DNA from: Actinomycetota bacterium
GTDB lineage: Bacteria > Actinomycetota > Thermoleophilia > Gaiellales > Gaiellaceae
Direction: 5' to 3'
Assembly (NCBI GenBank): GCA_005883245.1
Contig: VAXT01000017.1
Coordinates: forward strand, 1 to 20,406
Length of the DNA stretch: 20,406 nucleotides
Position numbers and translations under genes: made by a program. This document shows, in pieces, positions 1 through 8,359 of this stretch; within the stretch, counting starts at the first letter, position 1, and every line of letters starts with the position of its first letter. Under the pieces are notes generated by a model that made no database searches, had not been told where the DNA came from, and saw only the letters and a program-made list of their open reading frames with translations.

Positions 1-873
1 CGAGGCGAACACGAAGTCGGTCGCGTGCTCCGGCAGGAAGTTGTAGTTCGACTGGGTGGCACCCGTAGAGCCCCGCCCGTCCACGCCGCCCGCGCCGACT
101 GCGGTGATCGACTGATTGATGTTCCAGGTGGCGCCGCTTGGATCCTTCGACGGATTCGTGAAGCCTACGATGCGCTCTCGCTGGTAGTCCTTCAGGACGT
201 CGACCCCGAGCGCGGGCCCGGCCCAGAGGACGAACGTCGCGCCGGCGAGGCCGACCGCGAGCAGCAGCGAGACCTGCGACCAGCGAGTCCCGGCGATGAA
301 CAGCGTCGCGCCGAGGATCCCCGCGTAGACGATCGCCGTGCCGAAGTCCGGCTGCAGGAAGACGAGCAGCATCGGCACCGCGGCGAAGCCGACCGCCGCA
401 AGGGTCGTCTGCCGCTCGTAGATCCGCTTGCCCCGGTCGGCGAGGAACGCGGCCAGGAAGAGCACGAGCAAGAGCTTCCCGAACTCGGACGGCTGGAAGC
501 GGAAGGGCCCGATGTCGATCCAGCGCCGCGTGTTGCGGACGCTCGAGCCGAGCAGGGGCGTCAGGACGAGCATCGCGATCAGGAGGCCGTAGACGATCCG
601 CGAGTGCTTGCGCCAGAAGCCGGGATCGATCAACGTCATCCCGGCCAGGCCCGCGCAGCCGACCAGCGCGTATGCGGCCTGGCGGACGACGTAGTAGTTC
701 GGGTTGCCGGAGATGTCGTCCTTCGTGATCCCCGCGATCACCCAGAGGCCGTACGCGACGATCCCGCCGGCCGCGGCCAGCAGCACCCAGTCGAGGTTGC
801 GCAGGTACGTGCTCTCGCGCGCGCGTGCTCGTTGCCGGGTCGCGAGTCGTCTGTCGGCCGCGTAGTCGGCCAT
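1..873 (-). CDS. rodA: RodA, SEDS-family peptidoglycan glycosyltransferase (partial, C-terminus outside window)
   Basis: RodA polymerises lipid II into glycan strands in the inner membrane and works with PBP2 in lateral wall elongation. The reading frame starts at ATG 873 and stays open to base 1, giving 291 codons without a stop. SEDS signatures are visible: NTRRWIDIGPFRFQPSE, LQPDFGTA, and YQRERIVGFTNPSKDP followed by a Gly-rich stretch and NYNFLPEHATDFVFA. Several hydrophobic segments lie between them. The start overlaps the mrdA stop (TGATG, one shared base), so the two are probably translationally coupled. It is the last visible gene of the mreB-mreC-mreD-mrdA-rodA operon. FtsW is the alternative, but the mre/PBP2 neighbours favour RodA. 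The C-terminal helices lie beyond the left edge. Confidence 0.95.
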   Translation of the reverse strand, partial: MADYAADRRLATRQRARARESTYLRNLDWVLLAAAGGIVAYGLWVIAGITKDDISGNPNYYVVRQAAYALVGCAGLAGMTLIDPGFWRKHSRIVYGLLIAMLVLTPLLGSSVRNTRRWIDIGPFRFQPSEFGKLLLVLFLAAFLADRGKRIYERQTTLAAVGFAAVPMLLVFLQPDFGTAIVYAGILGATLFIAGTRWSQVSLLLAVGLAGATFVLWAGPALGVDVLKDYQRERIVGFTNPSKDPSGATWNINQSITAVGAGGVDGRGSTGATQSNYNFLPEHATDFVFAS

Positions 874-2876
874 CAGTCAGTCGGCGCCGAGGTCGCGTTG
901 GTGGCCTTCTTGCCGAAGAACTGCTCGAACACCTGGAGCGCCGACGGAGCCGCTACCGCGCCGCCGTAGCCACCGTTCTCGATCACCGCGCAGACGACGA
1001 GCCGCGGCGCGTCGAAGGGGCCGAAGCCGCACCACCACGACGTGTTCGTCTTCACCGAGTACGAACCAGATTCCGCGTGCGTCTCGGCGGTTCCCGTCTT
1101 CCCCGCGATCGCGACCGGGTACTGGCTGAACGTGTTCGACGACGTTCCGAGCCCGGAGTGCGTCGCCTCGAAGAGCCCGTCGCGGATCGCCGAGATCGCG
1201 CCCGGATCGAGGTTGAGCTCCTTCGTCGGCGCCTGGTAGCGGCGGAGCACGAGGGCGCCCTGCGACGGCCCGTTGCGCGGGCCCGGCTGCTCGATCGCCG
1301 AGACGAGGTGCGGTGTCACGAGCTTGCCGCCGTTCGCGAGCAACGCGTAGAAGCGCGCCATCTGCAGCGGCGAGGCGAGCATGTCCTTCTGGCCGATCGC
1401 GAGCTGGATCGAGTCGCCCGGCTTCCAGAGGCGGTCGACCTGCCAGCAGCACGGGTCGGTCTTCTTCGTGAAGGTCGCCTTCTTCCAGGCAAATGTCGGC
1501 AGGAGGCCGGACGTCGCTGGACCGACGTCGAGCCCCGGCTGCTCGCCGAAGCCGAACGTCTTCGCCCAGCGCTGGAGCGGCTGTCCGCGCGAAGGCGGCA
1601 GGTCGTAGAACGCCTTGCCCACTTGGTAGAAGTAGGTGTCGCAGGACTGGGCGATCGCCGTCGGGAGCGTCATCGACGTGTTCACGAACGGGTCCCAGTT
1701 GTTGAACGTCTGGCCGGCGACCTTGTACGAGCCGGTGCAGGCCAGCGCGTTGTACGGCGAGAGGATGTGCTCCTGCATCGCGGCCAGCGCCGTGACGGGC
1801 TTGAACGTCGAGCCGGGCGGATACGCGCCGGCGATCGCGCGGTCGAGCGCCGGATAGTCATCCGCCTTAGCCACGTCATCATCGGTCAGGAAGTTGAGCG
1901 CGCCCTTCTTGTGGCTCGTGAACGCAGCGGGGTCGAAGGTCGGGTACGAGGCAAGGGCCCGGATCGCGCCGTCCCGCGGGTCGAGCGCGACGATCGCGCC
2001 CGCCTTCGCATACCACTGATGGTCGGCCTGGGCGAGGTTGATGCCGTCCACGATCGCCTGCTGCGCCGCGCGCTGGAGCTTCGCGTCGAGCGTGAGCCGG
2101 ACCGCGTAGCCGGGCGTCACGGGCGTCCGCAGCTCGATCGGGCTGATCGGCCGCCCGAGCGAGTCGACGCGGAGCTGGCTCAGGCCGGGCCGTCCGCGAA
2201 GCTCCTTGTCGAACGTCGACTCGACCCCGGACTGGCCGATCTTGTCACCGAGCAAGTACCCCTTGCTCGACTTCAGCTGGTTCTTGGAGATCTCGCCCAC
2301 GTAGCCGAGGATGTGCGCGGCAAGGTCGCCGAACGGGTAGCTGCGCACGAACGTGTTCGTGATCGCCATGCCAGGAAACTCGGACTTGTGCTCGAGCAGG
2401 TAGTCCGCCTCGTTCTCGGTGACGGAGTCACGGACGGTCACCGGCGTCAAGGGATCGCCGCGGTTCTTCTTGAGCTGGCTCGTGAGGTCGGCGAGCGGGA
2501 CCTGCAGGATCCGCGCGAGGCGCCGGAGCTCGGCGTATGCGCCGTGCTTGGGCAGGTCGGCGGGCCAGATCTTGACCGCGGTCGCGCTCGTGTTCTGGAC
2601 GAGCACCCGGCCCCAGCGGTCCCGAATAGGGCCGCGCGGCGCGTCGGTCCGCATCACGCGAAGCTGGTTGTTCCGCGCGGCGACGAGATACTGGTTCCCG
2701 GACAGCACCTCGAGCGCCCAGAGCCGGAAGAAGAGCACCGCGAAGGCCGCCAGCGTGAGGAAGCCGAGGATCCCGATGCGGAAGACGAGCTGTGGGGTCA
2801 GCCGGTAGGGAGCGTCGACGCGCGGGTCGCGCGGCAGGAAGCGCCCCGGGCGGATCGGGATCGGGCGGCTAGCCAA
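873..2876 (-). CDS. mrdA: Penicillin-binding protein 2 (elongation-specific transpeptidase)
   Basis: This is a class B PBP that cross-links peptidoglycan during elongation and partners RodA. The 667-aa protein has one N-terminal membrane anchor (about residues 31-55), then the PBP dimerisation domain (about 75-250), then the transpeptidase domain. Its catalytic motifs are all visible: SxxK as STFK (S356-K359), the SxN-type motif as SCD (411-413), and KTG (593-595) in AGKTGTAET. The length is normal for PBP2. The SxN position reads S-C-D, as I recall for many PBP2 proteins. An unusual Cys-Cys pair sits near residues 476-477. The ATG at 2876 lies inside the end of mreD (8-base overlap), and the stop touches the rodA start. 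Confidence 0.95.
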   Translation of the reverse strand: MASRPIPIRPGRFLPRDPRVDAPYRLTPQLVFRIGILGFLTLAAFAVLFFRLWALEVLSGNQYLVAARNNQLRVMRTDAPRGPIRDRWGRVLVQNTSATAVKIWPADLPKHGAYAELRRLARILQVPLADLTSQLKKNRGDPLTPVTVRDSVTENEADYLLEHKSEFPGMAITNTFVRSYPFGDLAAHILGYVGEISKNQLKSSKGYLLGDKIGQSGVESTFDKELRGRPGLSQLRVDSLGRPISPIELRTPVTPGYAVRLTLDAKLQRAAQQAIVDGINLAQADHQWYAKAGAIVALDPRDGAIRALASYPTFDPAAFTSHKKGALNFLTDDDVAKADDYPALDRAIAGAYPPGSTFKPVTALAAMQEHILSPYNALACTGSYKVAGQTFNNWDPFVNTSMTLPTAIAQSCDTYFYQVGKAFYDLPPSRGQPLQRWAKTFGFGEQPGLDVGPATSGLLPTFAWKKATFTKKTDPCCWQVDRLWKPGDSIQLAIGQKDMLASPLQMARFYALLANGGKLVTPHLVSAIEQPGPRNGPSQGALVLRRYQAPTKELNLDPGAISAIRDGLFEATHSGLGTSSNTFSQYPVAIAGKTGTAETHAESGSYSVKTNTSWWCGFGPFDAPRLVVCAVIENGGYGGAVAAPSALQVFEQFFGKKATNATSAPTD

Positions 2877-3384
2877 CGAACTCGACCTCCGGCGGCGGCG
2901 CGGGGGCCGCGAAGAGGCGCCTGACGAGCGCGAAGACGGGGAACGTGAGCAGGAGGTTGAGGGCGATCGTCCCGGGCAGCTCCTCGATCAGGACGACGCG
3001 GGCCGGCGCGGGCTCGCGGAGCAGGAAGTGCATGACGAGCGACCCGACCGCGTAGAGCACGGTCACGACGGCGACGGACAGGAGCGGGGCATGCGCGCGG
3101 TCTCGTCCCGTCGTCTCGCCGTAGCGCCCGATCCAGAAGCCGGCGAGCGTAAGCAGCAGCGACGTGAAGCCGAGCGTCCCGAGCCGCGCGACGTCGAGCA
3201 GCAGGCCGGCCCAGAAGCCGGCGACCGCGCCGAAGATCGAGCCCTGCGTGAGCGCGACCGCGACGAGCGTGACCAGCACGAGGTCCGGGGAGCCGCCGAG
3301 GATCCCGATCTCGGACACGATCGTCACCTGGAGGATCGTCACGAAGAAGAAGAGGGCGGCTGCCTTCGCGGCGGGCGCAATCAC
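2869..3384 (-). CDS. mreD: Rod shape-determining protein MreD
   Basis: MreD is a small integral membrane component of the elongasome that links MreC with the PBP2/RodA enzymes. The 171-aa product is almost entirely hydrophobic. About five membrane spans are visible, including an N-terminal one with FFFVTILQVTIVSEI and the MreD-like block PDLVLVTLVAVALTQG, then a region rich in Gly and Leu. The start is GTG 3384, which shares four bases with the mreC stop (GTGA). The stop lies eight bases inside mrdA. Sequence conservation in this family is low, so the call rests on hydrophobicity, size and the invariant position between mreC and mrdA. Confidence 0.88.
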   Translation of the reverse strand: MIAPAAKAAALFFFVTILQVTIVSEIGILGGSPDLVLVTLVAVALTQGSIFGAVAGFWAGLLLDVARLGTLGFTSLLLTLAGFWIGRYGETTGRDRAHAPLLSVAVVTVLYAVGSLVMHFLLREPAPARVVLIEELPGTIALNLLLTFPVFALVRRLFAAPAPPPEVEFVG

Positions 3385-4334
3385 GGCATTTGCGGGCGCG
3401 GCTTGTGGCTCGCCAGCACGACCACGTACTGGAGCGACGAGAAGTCGACGAACGGCATCACCTGGACGTCCTGGAACGGGTCGACGTCCGTCTGGCCGAC
3501 CCTCGTCACGCGGCCGATCGGGATGTTCCTGGGATAGAACGACGAGAGCCGGTGGCCGGACATCTGGCCGGCGGTGATCACGGTGTCGCCCTCGTTCACC
3601 CTCTTGTTCTTGAGCACGCGGTCGAGGAAGAGCAGGTCCTCGGGGCCCTGGCTGTGGCGTACGACTCCGATCGCGGTCGTCTGGTGGTCCTTCGCCGTGA
3701 CGTTGCTCTCCTTGTCGGTGAGGAGCGTGACGAGCGCGGTGTCGTGCAGCACCTTCGTCACCTGGCCGACGAGGCCGCGTTTGGTGACGACGGCGTCGTG
3801 GACGCGGATGCCGCTCGAGCTGCCGGCGGCGATCACGATCGTCTGGTCGAACTGGCCGACCGGGTTGGACAGGACCTCGGCAGTGACCGCTGTCTTGGCG
3901 TAGTCCTGGTAGGCGCTTGCGCGCTTGAGCTTGAGCAGCTTCTGCAGCGCCGCGGCCTCCTGTGCGCCGGTCGCCGCCAGGACCACCTGCTGCCGGAGCC
4001 GCGCGTTCTCTTCCTTGAGCTGCTCGTTCTCCTGCTTGGCGTGGAAGACGTCGGCCGTCCAGTTGTAGGCGTCGTGGAAGGGGCGCGCGATGCGGTTCGC
4101 GGCGACCTCGAACGGGCGGAGCGCGGTCGAGCCGGCGCTCTGGAAGCCGTGCAGCGTCCCGTTCGGAGACTCGCGGAAGTAGACCGTGATCATCACCAGC
4201 GAGGCGAGCACGAGCAGGCCCACCACGAGCCGTCTGCGCAGGGGGCCTGACGACCTGGAGGAATACCGGGGGGCAACCGCGCGTCGGACCGGAGAGCCCA
4301 GCGCCGCCACCCGCGCGCTGCGAGTCCTAGGCAC
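3381..4334 (-). CDS. mreC: Rod shape-determining protein MreC
   Basis: MreC is a bitopic membrane protein whose extracytoplasmic domain organises PBP2 and RodA. The 317-aa product has a basic cytoplasmic N-terminus, one membrane span at about residues 35-53, a coiled coil at about 95-120 (ENEQLKEENARLRQQV), then the two-lobed beta domain with family sequences such as GLVGQVTKVLHDTALVTLLTD and DTVITAGQMSG. The chosen GTG start at 4334 has no clear Shine-Dalgarno sequence. An internal GTG at 4310 would shorten the N-terminus by eight residues, so the exact start is uncertain. It begins 40 bases after mreB and overlaps mreD by four bases. Confidence 0.93.
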   Translation of the reverse strand: MPRTRSARVAALGSPVRRAVAPRYSSRSSGPLRRRLVVGLLVLASLVMITVYFRESPNGTLHGFQSAGSTALRPFEVAANRIARPFHDAYNWTADVFHAKQENEQLKEENARLRQQVVLAATGAQEAAALQKLLKLKRASAYQDYAKTAVTAEVLSNPVGQFDQTIVIAAGSSSGIRVHDAVVTKRGLVGQVTKVLHDTALVTLLTDKESNVTAKDHQTTAIGVVRHSQGPEDLLFLDRVLKNKRVNEGDTVITAGQMSGHRLSSFYPRNIPIGRVTRVGQTDVDPFQDVQVMPFVDFSSLQYVVVLASHKPRPQMP

Positions 4335-4374
4335 GGTCTTGGAGGGTAGCGAAGTGTGCGGCGAGATCCGAGGT

Positions 4375-5430
4375 CTAGCGCCGGTAGCCGTTGCGGCTCT
4401 TGGACCGGTTCTTCGCGGCGCGCTGCATCATCTCGAGCACTTCGAGGCTGCGGCCGGAGCCGACGGCGACGCAGGTGAGCGGCGATTCGGCCAGCTGCGC
4501 GGGCATCTGCGTCTCGTGGCGGAGCCGTTCGTCGAGGCCCGAGAGGAGCGCGCCTCCGCCGGCGAGGACGATGCCGCGGTCCATGATGTCGGCGGCGAGC
4601 TCAGGCGGCGTCTTGTCGAGCGTCGAGCGGATGGCGTCCAGGATCTGGCCGACGGGCTCCTCGAGCGCGTGGCGGACCTCGTCCGAGCTGATGACGACGG
4701 TCTTCGGGAGGCCGGTCAGCATGTCGCGGCCTCGGACTTCGGCCTGCACCTCGTCCTTGAGCTGGAACGCGGAGCCGACCTCGAGCTTGATCTCCTCGGC
4801 CGTTTGCTGGCCGATCAGGAGCTTGTACTCCTTCTTGATGTGGCTGGTGATCGCCTCGTCCATCTCGTCGCCGCCGACCCTGAGGCTCTGCGAGACCACG
4901 ATGCCGCCCAGGGAGATGACGGCGACCTCGGTGGTGCCTCCGCCGACGTCGACGATCATGTTCCCGGTCGGTTCCGAGACCGGGAGGCCCGCGCCGATTG
5001 CTGCGGCCATCGGCTCCTCGATCAGGTGCGCTTCTCTGGCGCCGGCTGAGAGCGTCGCCTCTTCGACGGCGCGCTTCTCGACGCCGGTGACACCGGACGG
5101 GACGCAGACGACGACTCGCGGGTGTGCAAAGCGGTGCTGGTGGACCTTCTGGATGAAGTGGCGGAGCATCTGCTCCGTGACGTCGAAGTCGGCGATCACG
5201 CCGTCTTTGAGCGGGCGGATCGCCGAGATCGTGCCCGGGGTGCGGCCGAGCATGCGCTTGGCCTCGACGCCGACGGCGTGGACTTCGCCTGAGCGTTGGT
5301 CGATCGCGACGACGGACGGCTCGGAGAGCACGATCCCGCGACCGCGCACGTAGACGAGCGTGTTCGCGGTGCCCAAGTCCACGGCCATATCGCGGCCGCC
5401 GAAGCCGTTGAAATACCCGAGGAAACCCAT
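4375..5430 (-). CDS. mreB: Cell shape-determining actin-like protein MreB
   Basis: MreB is a cytoplasmic actin-like ATPase that forms membrane-bound filaments directing lateral wall synthesis. The 351-aa product shows the phosphate-1 motif DLGTAN (residues 18-23), VCVPSGVTGVEKRA (109-121), the EEPMAAAIGAG segment (138-148), the phosphate-2 motif VDVGGGTTE (160-168) and the adenosine-site stretch GIVLAGGGALLSGLDE. The frame is open further upstream to 5562. I chose ATG 5430 because family members begin with a short amphipathic N-terminus like MGFLGYFNGFGG and because GGGAG lies just upstream. It heads the operon. The 190-base gap before the divergent lipid cassette must hold its promoter, and no strong consensus is visible there. 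Confidence 0.96.
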   Translation of the reverse strand: MGFLGYFNGFGGRDMAVDLGTANTLVYVRGRGIVLSEPSVVAIDQRSGEVHAVGVEAKRMLGRTPGTISAIRPLKDGVIADFDVTEQMLRHFIQKVHQHRFAHPRVVVCVPSGVTGVEKRAVEEATLSAGAREAHLIEEPMAAAIGAGLPVSEPTGNMIVDVGGGTTEVAVISLGGIVVSQSLRVGGDEMDEAITSHIKKEYKLLIGQQTAEEIKLEVGSAFQLKDEVQAEVRGRDMLTGLPKTVVISSDEVRHALEEPVGQILDAIRSTLDKTPPELAADIMDRGIVLAGGGALLSGLDERLRHETQMPAQLAESPLTCVAVGSGRSLEVLEMMQRAAKNRSKSRNGYRR

Positions 5431-5620
5431 GCTCTCCCGCGCCGAGTCTAGTGATTCTGTTGAAAAGAACGAATCTTCACGGCACGCGAGCGACGTAAAT
5501 CGTCGCCGGTCCTCGTAGCGCTCCTGACAGGCGGTGTGCCCGAGCTCGGAATCCTCCAGCATTCCTGGTCACGCGGTCGACCGGGTAAACCAGCGGCGAG
5601 TTAGGCCGATAACGAACAGG

Positions 5621-6262
5621 ATGGACCGGCGTCCGCTCAAGACTCGTAGCCGTCCTTCGGCGAGAGCACTCGCTTCTGTTCTTGCCCGAAGGGGCGTAAA
5701 GCCAAATCACGTCTCCCTGGCCGGGATCGGGTTCGCGCTGCTCGCGGCGGCGGCCTTGGTTGGACTGCCGCATGCCACAGCTGCCGTGCAGGCGTTGCTT
5801 CTCGTCGGAGCTGCTGTGGCTATCCAGCTTCGTCTCCTCTGCAATCTCGTGGACGGGATGATCGCCGTCGAGAACGGTCTCAAGACAGCGACGGGCGAGC
5901 TGTACAACGACGTGCCCGATCGCTTCGCGGATGTGCTCATCATCGCCGCAGCGGGGTACGCGATCGCCTGGGACTGGGGCGGGCCTCTCGGCTGGGCCGC
6001 CGCTGCCGCCGCGCTCCTCACCGCCTACGTCCGTGTCCTCGGAGGAGCGCTTGGGACTCCGCAGCACTTCTTCGGGCCAATGGCGAAGCCGCACCGCATG
6101 GCGGTCCTGACGGCCGCATGCCTGCTTTCGCTCGTCGAGGTCGCGGCTTCCGACTTCAGGGGCCGCATCCTGGCCGCCGCGCTCGGAGTCGTTCTCGTGG
6201 GCTCGCTCGCCACGTTCGCGCGCCGCCTCCAGCTCATCGCTGTGGAGCTGAACGCCCGATGA
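5621..6262 (+). CDS. CDP-alcohol phosphatidyltransferase family protein, YnbA-like, with Asn-substituted signature
   Basis: CDP-alcohol phosphotransferases are membrane enzymes that displace CMP from a CDP-linked lipid or alcohol to form a phospholipid headgroup. In this 213-aa product the family signature D-x2-D-G-x2-A-R-x8-G-x3-D-x3-D is present with exact spacing as N75-x2-D78-G79-x2-A82-V83-x8-G92-x3-N96-x3-D100. The first and third aspartates are therefore Asn and the Arg is Val. Hydrophobic segments surround it, as expected for the six-helix fold. The frame is open upstream to a GTG at 5534. I prefer ATG 5621 because homologues, from memory, begin near RPLKTR. It overlaps the acyltransferase by ATGA. 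Substrate and product are unknown. The neighbours point to a CDP-diacylglycerol-using pathway, and E. coli YnbA, as I recall, carries similar Asn changes. Confidence 0.82.
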   Translation: MDRRPLKTRSRPSARALASVLARRGVKPNHVSLAGIGFALLAAAALVGLPHATAAVQALLLVGAAVAIQLRLLCNLVDGMIAVENGLKTATGELYNDVPDRFADVLIIAAAGYAIAWDWGGPLGWAAAAAALLTAYVRVLGGALGTPQHFFGPMAKPHRMAVLTAACLLSLVEVAASDFRGRILAAALGVVLVGSLATFARRLQLIAVELNAR

Positions 6263-6864
6263 CCGGCCGCGTAGTCGCCGCCCTTGCCCGCCTTCTCGCC
6301 GGCGGCTACGTCCGCTGGGACGCCCCGCCACCGAACGGTGAGCCCCGCGTCTACTTCGCGAACCACACGAGCCACCTCGACTTCGTACTCCTCTGGTCGT
6401 ACCTCCCGCCGAGCCAGCGCCGCCGGACGCGACCCGTCGCCGCGCGCGATTACTGGGAGAAGGGCCCGCTCCGCCGCTACTTCATCAACCGGGTCTTCTG
6501 CGGCCTGCTCATCGACCGCTCGGGCCCGGATGCACGCGGCGCCGTCGACCGGATGGCCGAACAGGTCGCGGCGGGCGACTCGCTGATCCTCTTCCCGGAG
6601 GGCACGCGGGGCACAGGCGACCGAATAGCCCCCTTCAAGGCCGGCCTCTTCCACCTCTGCGAAGCGGAGCCCGACGTCGAGCTGGTACCGGTCTCGCTCG
6701 AGAACCTGAACCGCGTGCTCCCGAAAGGCGAGCTGATCCCGGTGCCGATGGTGTCGCGGGTCATCTTCGGGCCCACCCTCCGGCTCGAAGACGGCGAGAC
6801 GAAGGAGACGTTCCTCGCGCGGGCCCGCACCGCACTCAAAGCCTTGAGAGAGGACGGCAGATGA
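6259..6864 (+). CDS. 1-acyl-sn-glycerol-3-phosphate acyltransferase (PlsC family)
   Basis: PlsC-type enzymes transfer an acyl chain to lysophosphatidic acid, giving phosphatidic acid at the membrane. The 201-aa product has the catalytic HX4D motif in NHTSHLD (H36, D41) and the substrate-binding motif FPEGTRG (112-118). A third block, LVPVSLENLNRVLPKGE, follows. There is no clear N-terminal membrane span, so it is probably a peripheral protein. The frame is open further upstream, but ATG 6259 overlaps the stop of the phosphotransferase (ATGA), and the cassette's next junction has the same arrangement, which fixes the start. It would supply phosphatidic acid to the cytidylyltransferase encoded next. 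The acyl acceptor may differ from that of housekeeping PlsC. Confidence 0.9.
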   Translation: MTGRVVAALARLLAGGYVRWDAPPPNGEPRVYFANHTSHLDFVLLWSYLPPSQRRRTRPVAARDYWEKGPLRRYFINRVFCGLLIDRSGPDARGAVDRMAEQVAAGDSLILFPEGTRGTGDRIAPFKAGLFHLCEAEPDVELVPVSLENLNRVLPKGELIPVPMVSRVIFGPTLRLEDGETKETFLARARTALKALREDGR

Positions 6865-7787
6865 TCGAGGACCGAGAGCTCCTCTGGCTCCTGACCGGCC
6901 TGGCGGGAACGCTCGCCCTCGCGACCGCCGCGGGCCAGACCCTCCGGCTCAGCGTCGGCGGCGACACCATCGCCAACGTCAACGCGCGCATCGGCGCCTG
7001 GTGGGTCATGAGCATCGCGTTCGTCGCGGCGACGCTCACCGGCGGGATCGGCTCGCTCGTCCTCTTCGCGCTCCTCTCGATGCTCGCGCTCCGTGAGTTC
7101 GTGACCCTGAGCCCGACGGGCCGCGGCGACCACCGCGCCCTCGCGTGGTCGTTCTTCGTGGTCATCCCGCTCCAGTACGTGCTCGTCGGGATCCACTGGT
7201 ACGGCCTGTTCAGCATCCTGATCCCGGTCTACGGCTTCCTCTTCATCGCGACCCGCATCGTCCTCTCCGGCGAGACCGAGGGCTTCCTCGAGCGAACCGC
7301 GACGATCCAGTGGGGCCTGATGGCATGCGTCTACTGCGTCAGCTATGCACCCGCGCTGATGCTGCTCGACATCGACGGCTACGACGCATCGAGCGGCAAG
7401 CTGCTGCTCTTCCTCGTCGTCGTCGTCCAGTCGAGCGACGTTCTCCAGTTCGTCTGGGGCAAGCTCATCGGCCGCCGCCGGATCGCTCCCACGGTCAGCC
7501 CGAACAAGACGTGGGAGGGCTTCGTCGGCGGAGTCGCCTGCGCCACCCTGGTGGGAACTGGCCTCTGGTGGGCGACGCCGTTCAACCCGTGGCAGGCCGC
7601 CGCGATGTCGTTCGTGATCGCGATCGCGGGCTTCGCGGGCGGCCTCGTCATGTCTGCGATCAAGCGAGACCGCGGCGTGAAAGACTTTGGGTCGCTGCTC
7701 CCGGGCCACGGCGGGGTGCTCGACCGAATCGACTCGCTGCTCTTCGCGGCGCCGATCTTCTTCCATCTGACGCGGTTTTTCTTCTAG
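6861..7787 (+). CDS. Phosphatidate cytidylyltransferase (CdsA family)
   Basis: This integral membrane enzyme converts phosphatidic acid and CTP to CDP-diacylglycerol. The 308-aa product has multiple hydrophobic segments, the conserved block SPNKTWEGFVGG, and a complete family signature near the C-terminus at residues 265-291 (SAIKRDRGVKDFG followed by LLPGHGGVLDRID), including K268, R269, K274, D275, H283, D288 and D291. The start overlaps the acyltransferase stop (ATGA). Housekeeping cdsA is usually found near frr, dxr or uppS, none of which is here. This is therefore probably a second, cassette-specific copy, comparable to E. coli YnbB. The gene converges on maf with only five bases between the stop codons. 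Confidence 0.92.
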   Translation: MIEDRELLWLLTGLAGTLALATAAGQTLRLSVGGDTIANVNARIGAWWVMSIAFVAATLTGGIGSLVLFALLSMLALREFVTLSPTGRGDHRALAWSFFVVIPLQYVLVGIHWYGLFSILIPVYGFLFIATRIVLSGETEGFLERTATIQWGLMACVYCVSYAPALMLLDIDGYDASSGKLLLFLVVVVQSSDVLQFVWGKLIGRRRIAPTVSPNKTWEGFVGGVACATLVGTGLWWATPFNPWQAAAMSFVIAIAGFAGGLVMSAIKRDRGVKDFGSLLPGHGGVLDRIDSLLFAAPIFFHLTRFFF

Positions 7788-7792
7788 CTGAT

Positions 7793-8359
7793 CTAGCCGA
7801 AGCCGTACGTTCCTGGGAAGCGCTTCGCCAGGAGACGGACGAGCAATGCGGCCGGGAGGCCGACGACGTTCAGGTAGTCGCCTTCGACGCGCTCGACCAG
7901 AGACGCGCCCAGGCCCTGGATCGCGTATCCGCCCGCACGTCCCTCCCACTCGCCACTCCCCACGTAGTGCGCCAGGTCACGCGGCGTCAGCACCCGAAAC
8001 GTCACCAGCGTCGTCTCGCTATACAGCTCCTCCCACGCGTGCGTCCGCAGACAAAGACCCGAGACGACCTCGTGCGTGCGCCCCGACAGCCGCTCGAGCA
8101 TCGCCTCGGCCGCACCGCCACTCGCGGGCTTGCCGAGCGCCGAGCCGTCGACCACCACCTCCGTGTCGACGCCGAGCACCGGCCGGTCGCCGCCGTCCAC
8201 CGATCGAGCCTTGCCGGCCGCCAGCTGGACGGGGTCGTCGCCCGACTCCTCGAAGCTCGGCGCGACCACGTCGAACGGAACGCCGAGCTGCTCGAGAATC
8301 GCCCGCCGCTGCGGCGACACCGACGCCAGCACGATCGGCGAAGCCGGCGGAACGCTCAC
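7793..8359 (-). CDS. maf: Maf-family nucleoside triphosphate pyrophosphatase
   Basis: Maf proteins are cytoplasmic pyrophosphatases that hydrolyse non-canonical or pyrimidine nucleoside triphosphates and have been linked to septum control. The 188-aa product has the N-terminal motif LASVSPQRRAIL (residues 11-22), the Asp of VLGVDTEVVV (D65), the GKP motif (76-78), and GYAIQGLGASLVERVEGDYLNVVGLP at the usual C-terminal position. The N-terminal motif carries Gln where S-P-R-R is common. The start is GTG 8359, overlapping the methyltransferase stop by four bases (GTGA). It is the last gene of the valS-to-maf run. In many Firmicutes maf sits beside mreB, so its place here is consistent with that older linkage. 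Confidence 0.92.
   Translation of the reverse strand: MSVPPASPIVLASVSPQRRAILEQLGVPFDVVAPSFEESGDDPVQLAAGKARSVDGGDRPVLGVDTEVVVDGSALGKPASGGAAEAMLERLSGRTHEVVSGLCLRTHAWEELYSETTLVTFRVLTPRDLAHYVGSGEWEGRAGGYAIQGLGASLVERVEGDYLNVVGLPAALLVRLLAKRFPGTYGFG

Noticed and set aside
825..2924. A long plus-strand open frame opposite mrdA (699 codons)
   Set aside because: It is rich in Arg, Glu and Asp with no domains, and is explained by GC third-position bias of the real gene on the other strand.
6477..7949. A 490-codon minus-strand open frame opposite the lipid cassette
   Set aside because: Low-complexity charged composition; the plus-strand genes have clear catalytic motifs.
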